This document shows, piece after piece, positions 5,673 to 7,488 of a stretch of 7,488 nt of DNA. Numbering within the stretch: the first letter of the stretch is position 1; each line of letters opens with the position of its first letter. A model generated the notes under the pieces. That model made no database searches and was not told where the DNA came from. It was given only the letters and a program-made list of their open reading frames with translations. This DNA is from CAZKYP01 sp964556885. GTDB taxonomy: Bacteria > Planctomycetota > Phycisphaerae > Sedimentisphaerales > Anaerobacaceae. The translations under genes were made by a program, and so were the position numbers. The DNA is taken from the NCBI GenBank assembly GCA_964556885.1, contig CAZKYP010000158.1, positions 1 through 7,488 of the forward strand. Reading direction: 5' to 3'.

Positions 5673-7265
5673 ATCACCGTGCTGATTTTGGCGGCGACGG
5701 TTTTGGCACTTGCACTGCGGCTGCCGCGGCTTCGACAGCGCCCTATGCACACCGACGAGGCGGTCCACGCCATTAAGTTCGGCCAATTACTCGAAGAGGG
5801 CGTTTATACATACGACCCGAACGAATATCACGGCCCGACGCTGAATTACCTGACTTTAATCCCGGCCAAATTGGCTTCTGCTCACAAGCTGACCGAGGTC
5901 GATGAGTTCACTCTGCGTATTGTGCCGGTTTTTTTCGGCGTCTTGCTGGTGTTGCTGCTTGTGTTAATTTCTGATGGTTTTGGGCCGGGCGCTGCGGTTT
6001 ATGCTGCGGTTTTGACCGCCATCTCACCTGCAATGGTTTTTTACAGCCGGTATTATATTATGGAGATGCTGCTGGTCTGTTTCAGCTTTGGTGCGATTGC
6101 CTGCGGCTATAGGTACACACAGAATAAAAAAATCGGCTGGGCTGTATTGACCGGGATGTTCGTCGGGCTTATGCATGCAACCAAGGAGACGAGTTTGATT
6201 GTATGCTGCTCGATGTTGCTGGCGTTATTGCTTGTGTTCCTGATGCGGCGCAAGGGAGATTCGAATTTGAAATTCAAGGTTTCGATTTTTCCGGTTCTCG
6301 CCGGCCTTTCCGCCGCGGTGGTTGTGTCAGGGCTTTTTTATTCATCATTTTTGTCGAATCCCGGCGGCGTCTTCGATTCGATTCGGACCTATACAATCTA
6401 TTTGAATCGTGCCGGGGGTAACACAACACACATTCACCCGTGGTACTACTATCTCAAAATGCTCGTTTACTCTCGATACAGTGACGGCCCGATATGGACT
6501 GAGGCACTGATTGTAGCACTGGCGGTAGTTGGTTTCATCGTTGCAATGAGAGGCAAAGACATGTCACCGTCCAGGCGGGCCTTGTTCAGGTTCATAGCTT
6601 TTTACACTCTCATCCTGACGGTCGTTTATTCTGCGATTCCCTACAAAACTCCCTGGTGTATGCTTGGCTTCCTGCATGGTATGATTTTGCTCGCGGGTAT
6701 CGGGGCTGCGGCTCTGGTAAAAGTGGCACCGAGGGGTGTTCCTCGTTTAATTGTTGTTTTGGTTTTATTTGCGGCTTCAGTCCAACTGGCATGGCAGGCT
6801 TATATGGGCAGTTATAAATTCTACGATGACAGCCGCAATCCATATGTTTACGCACATACGACGTCGGAGGTTTTCGAGGTCGTTCGCAAGGTCGAAGAGT
6901 ATGCAGGTGTTTTTAAAGACGGCCGCGATATGCCGATCCAGGTGATTTGTCCTGGTTCTGATTACTGGCCTCTGCCCTGGTATTTACGTTCGTTTTCGAA
7001 TGTCGACTGGTGGGACAAGGTTATTGAGGATGTACCGTCCGCACCATTGATTATCTGTTCGGATAAGGTGGAAGCGGCGCTGGCTAATAAGCTATATACA
7101 TTAACACCGCTGGTGGAGCGTCAGATGTATTTATATTTGTTTGATAAGCCGTATTATGAATGGTTGCGGCCGCAGGTCAAATTGCTGGGTTTTGTTAGAA
7201 AGGATTTGTGGGACAACCTCCAGCAACAACAGGCACAGGAGCCAAAAACGGTAACCGAAAGATGA
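5646..7265 (+). CDS. TIGR03663/Agl23-like polytopic membrane protein (GT39-like fold)
   Basis: This 539-residue integral membrane protein resembles the TIGR03663 family ('flippase activity-associated protein Agl23'). The family is related in layout to GT-C/GT39 glycosyltransferases that use lipid-linked sugars. The first helix (about 8-25) is followed by the R-P-M-H-T-D-E-A-V-H-A motif (32-42), where the acidic pair D37-E38 sits in the extracytoplasmic loop typical of GT-C enzymes. More landmarks are Y-H-G-P-T-L-N-Y (61-68), F-Y-S-R-Y-Y-I-M-E (132-140), A-T-K-E-T-S (178-183), H-P-W-Y-Y-Y (264-269), I-P-Y-K-T-P-W (331-337) and D-Y-W-P-L-P-W-Y-L-R (439-448). About ten membrane segments run to residue 383; the remainder (about 384-539) is largely soluble. 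The ATG is the first possible start, because an in-frame TAA (5643-5645) abuts it; no Shine-Dalgarno is visible. It follows the lipoprotein by 27 nt and overlaps the ApbE-like gene by ATGA. In haloarchaea Agl23 is tied to protein N-glycosylation; a role in envelope glycan assembly here is inference. Confidence 0.87.
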   Translation: MVNGNNRLPITVLILAATVLALALRLPRLRQRPMHTDEAVHAIKFGQLLEEGVYTYDPNEYHGPTLNYLTLIPAKLASAHKLTEVDEFTLRIVPVFFGVLLVLLLVLISDGFGPGAAVYAAVLTAISPAMVFYSRYYIMEMLLVCFSFGAIACGYRYTQNKKIGWAVLTGMFVGLMHATKETSLIVCCSMLLALLLVFLMRRKGDSNLKFKVSIFPVLAGLSAAVVVSGLFYSSFLSNPGGVFDSIRTYTIYLNRAGGNTTHIHPWYYYLKMLVYSRYSDGPIWTEALIVALAVVGFIVAMRGKDMSPSRRALFRFIAFYTLILTVVYSAIPYKTPWCMLGFLHGMILLAGIGAAALVKVAPRGVPRLIVVLVLFAASVQLAWQAYMGSYKFYDDSRNPYVYAHTTSEVFEVVRKVEEYAGVFKDGRDMPIQVICPGSDYWPLPWYLRSFSNVDWWDKVIEDVPSAPLIICSDKVEAALANKLYTLTPLVERQMYLYLFDKPYYEWLRPQVKLLGFVRKDLWDNLQQQQAQEPKTVTER

Positions 7266-7488
7266 CCGAGCAACAGAATGAAACCGGTTTGATTTATGAT
7301 AATTGGGAACAGGTTCCCAACATAAGAAAATTCTGTCATGAAGCAATGGCTACAACTTTCGAAGTCATTATCATGCACGAGGATGAGCTTTATGCCCGAC
7401 AGGCGGCATTGGCGGCTTTCAATGAGGTTGACCGGCTCGAAGCTGAGCTGAGTCGATTTGTGACAAACAGCGATGTTTCCCGAATCAA
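7262..7488 (+). CDS. apbE: ApbE-like FAD:protein FMN transferase, N-terminal part
   Basis: The reading frame is open from the ATG at 7262 to the window edge and gives the first 75 residues. The segment H-E-A-M-A-T-T-F-E-V (26-35), a helix with F-N-E-V-D-R-L-E-A-E-L-S-R (53-65) and N-S-D-V-S-R-I (69-75) match the start of the ApbE family (PF02424). There, M-x-T-T-F opens the first strand and D-R-L-E-x-x-L-S precedes S-x-I-S-R-L-N. ApbE enzymes split FAD and attach FMN to a threonine of target flavoproteins such as the Nqr/Rnf subunits, using Mg2+. The ATG overlaps the stop of the Agl23-like gene (ATGA), and no Shine-Dalgarno is close (AGGAG is about 20 nt away), so translation is probably coupled. 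Unlike many ApbE proteins, this one shows no signal peptide or lipobox; the first 25 residues are polar. The catalytic region lies beyond the window, so activity cannot be judged. Confidence 0.85.
   Translation, partial: MTEQQNETGLIYDNWEQVPNIRKFCHEAMATTFEVIIMHEDELYARQAALAAFNEVDRLEAELSRFVTNSDVSRI

Overview
This window most likely comes from a planctomycete, and the Phycisphaerae are the best guess. The grounds are the gene families: a secreted DUF1080/ThuA protein carrying a secretin-N-like (STN-like) tail, a discoidin lipoprotein and a TIGR03663/Agl23-type membrane protein. A dispersed repeat that would read K-K-Q-S-Q-F if translated, which I associate from memory with such genomes, points the same way. 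The taxonomic call is inference. Base composition looks moderate by eye, and I see no phage genes, transposases, tRNA/rRNA or CRISPR.

Layout. (1) Bases 1-230 hold no convincing gene. They contain three copies of an A-rich repeat core and a small GC-rich hairpin, all lying 3' of the leftward operon. (2) Bases 231-2741, minus strand, encode a two-gene ABC transporter: the ATPase (1980-2741) followed with no gap by a 12-helix-like permease (231-1979). The permease ribosome-binding site is built into the last codons of the ATPase. (3) Bases 2742-2917 form a divergent promoter region. A near-consensus promoter drives the rightward gene, and a weaker leftward one would give an almost leaderless ABC mRNA. 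(4) Bases 2918-4660 encode a 580-residue exported protein fusing a DUF1080 (3-keto-disaccharide hydrolase-type) domain, a ThuA-like domain and an STN-like C-terminal domain. (5) Bases 4661-4787 carry another good promoter (TTGACA, 17 nt, TAGGAT). (6) Bases 4788-7488 look like one transcription unit: a discoidin-domain lipoprotein, a TIGR03663/Agl23-like polytopic glycosyltransferase-fold protein, and the N-terminal third or so of an ApbE-like FAD:protein FMN transferase. The ApbE gene overlaps the previous gene by ATGA and runs off the window edge.

Working model (inference). The left half is an exporter of unknown cargo. The middle gene is an extracytoplasmic carbohydrate-processing protein. 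The right half is an envelope module combining a surface sugar-binding lipoprotein, a lipid-linked-sugar membrane enzyme and a flavinylation enzyme. The observations most worth following are the three-domain DUF1080-ThuA-STN architecture, the Agl23-ApbE translational coupling, and the 7-nt tandem repeat that contains the Agl23 start codon. No complete new defence or mobile system is visible.
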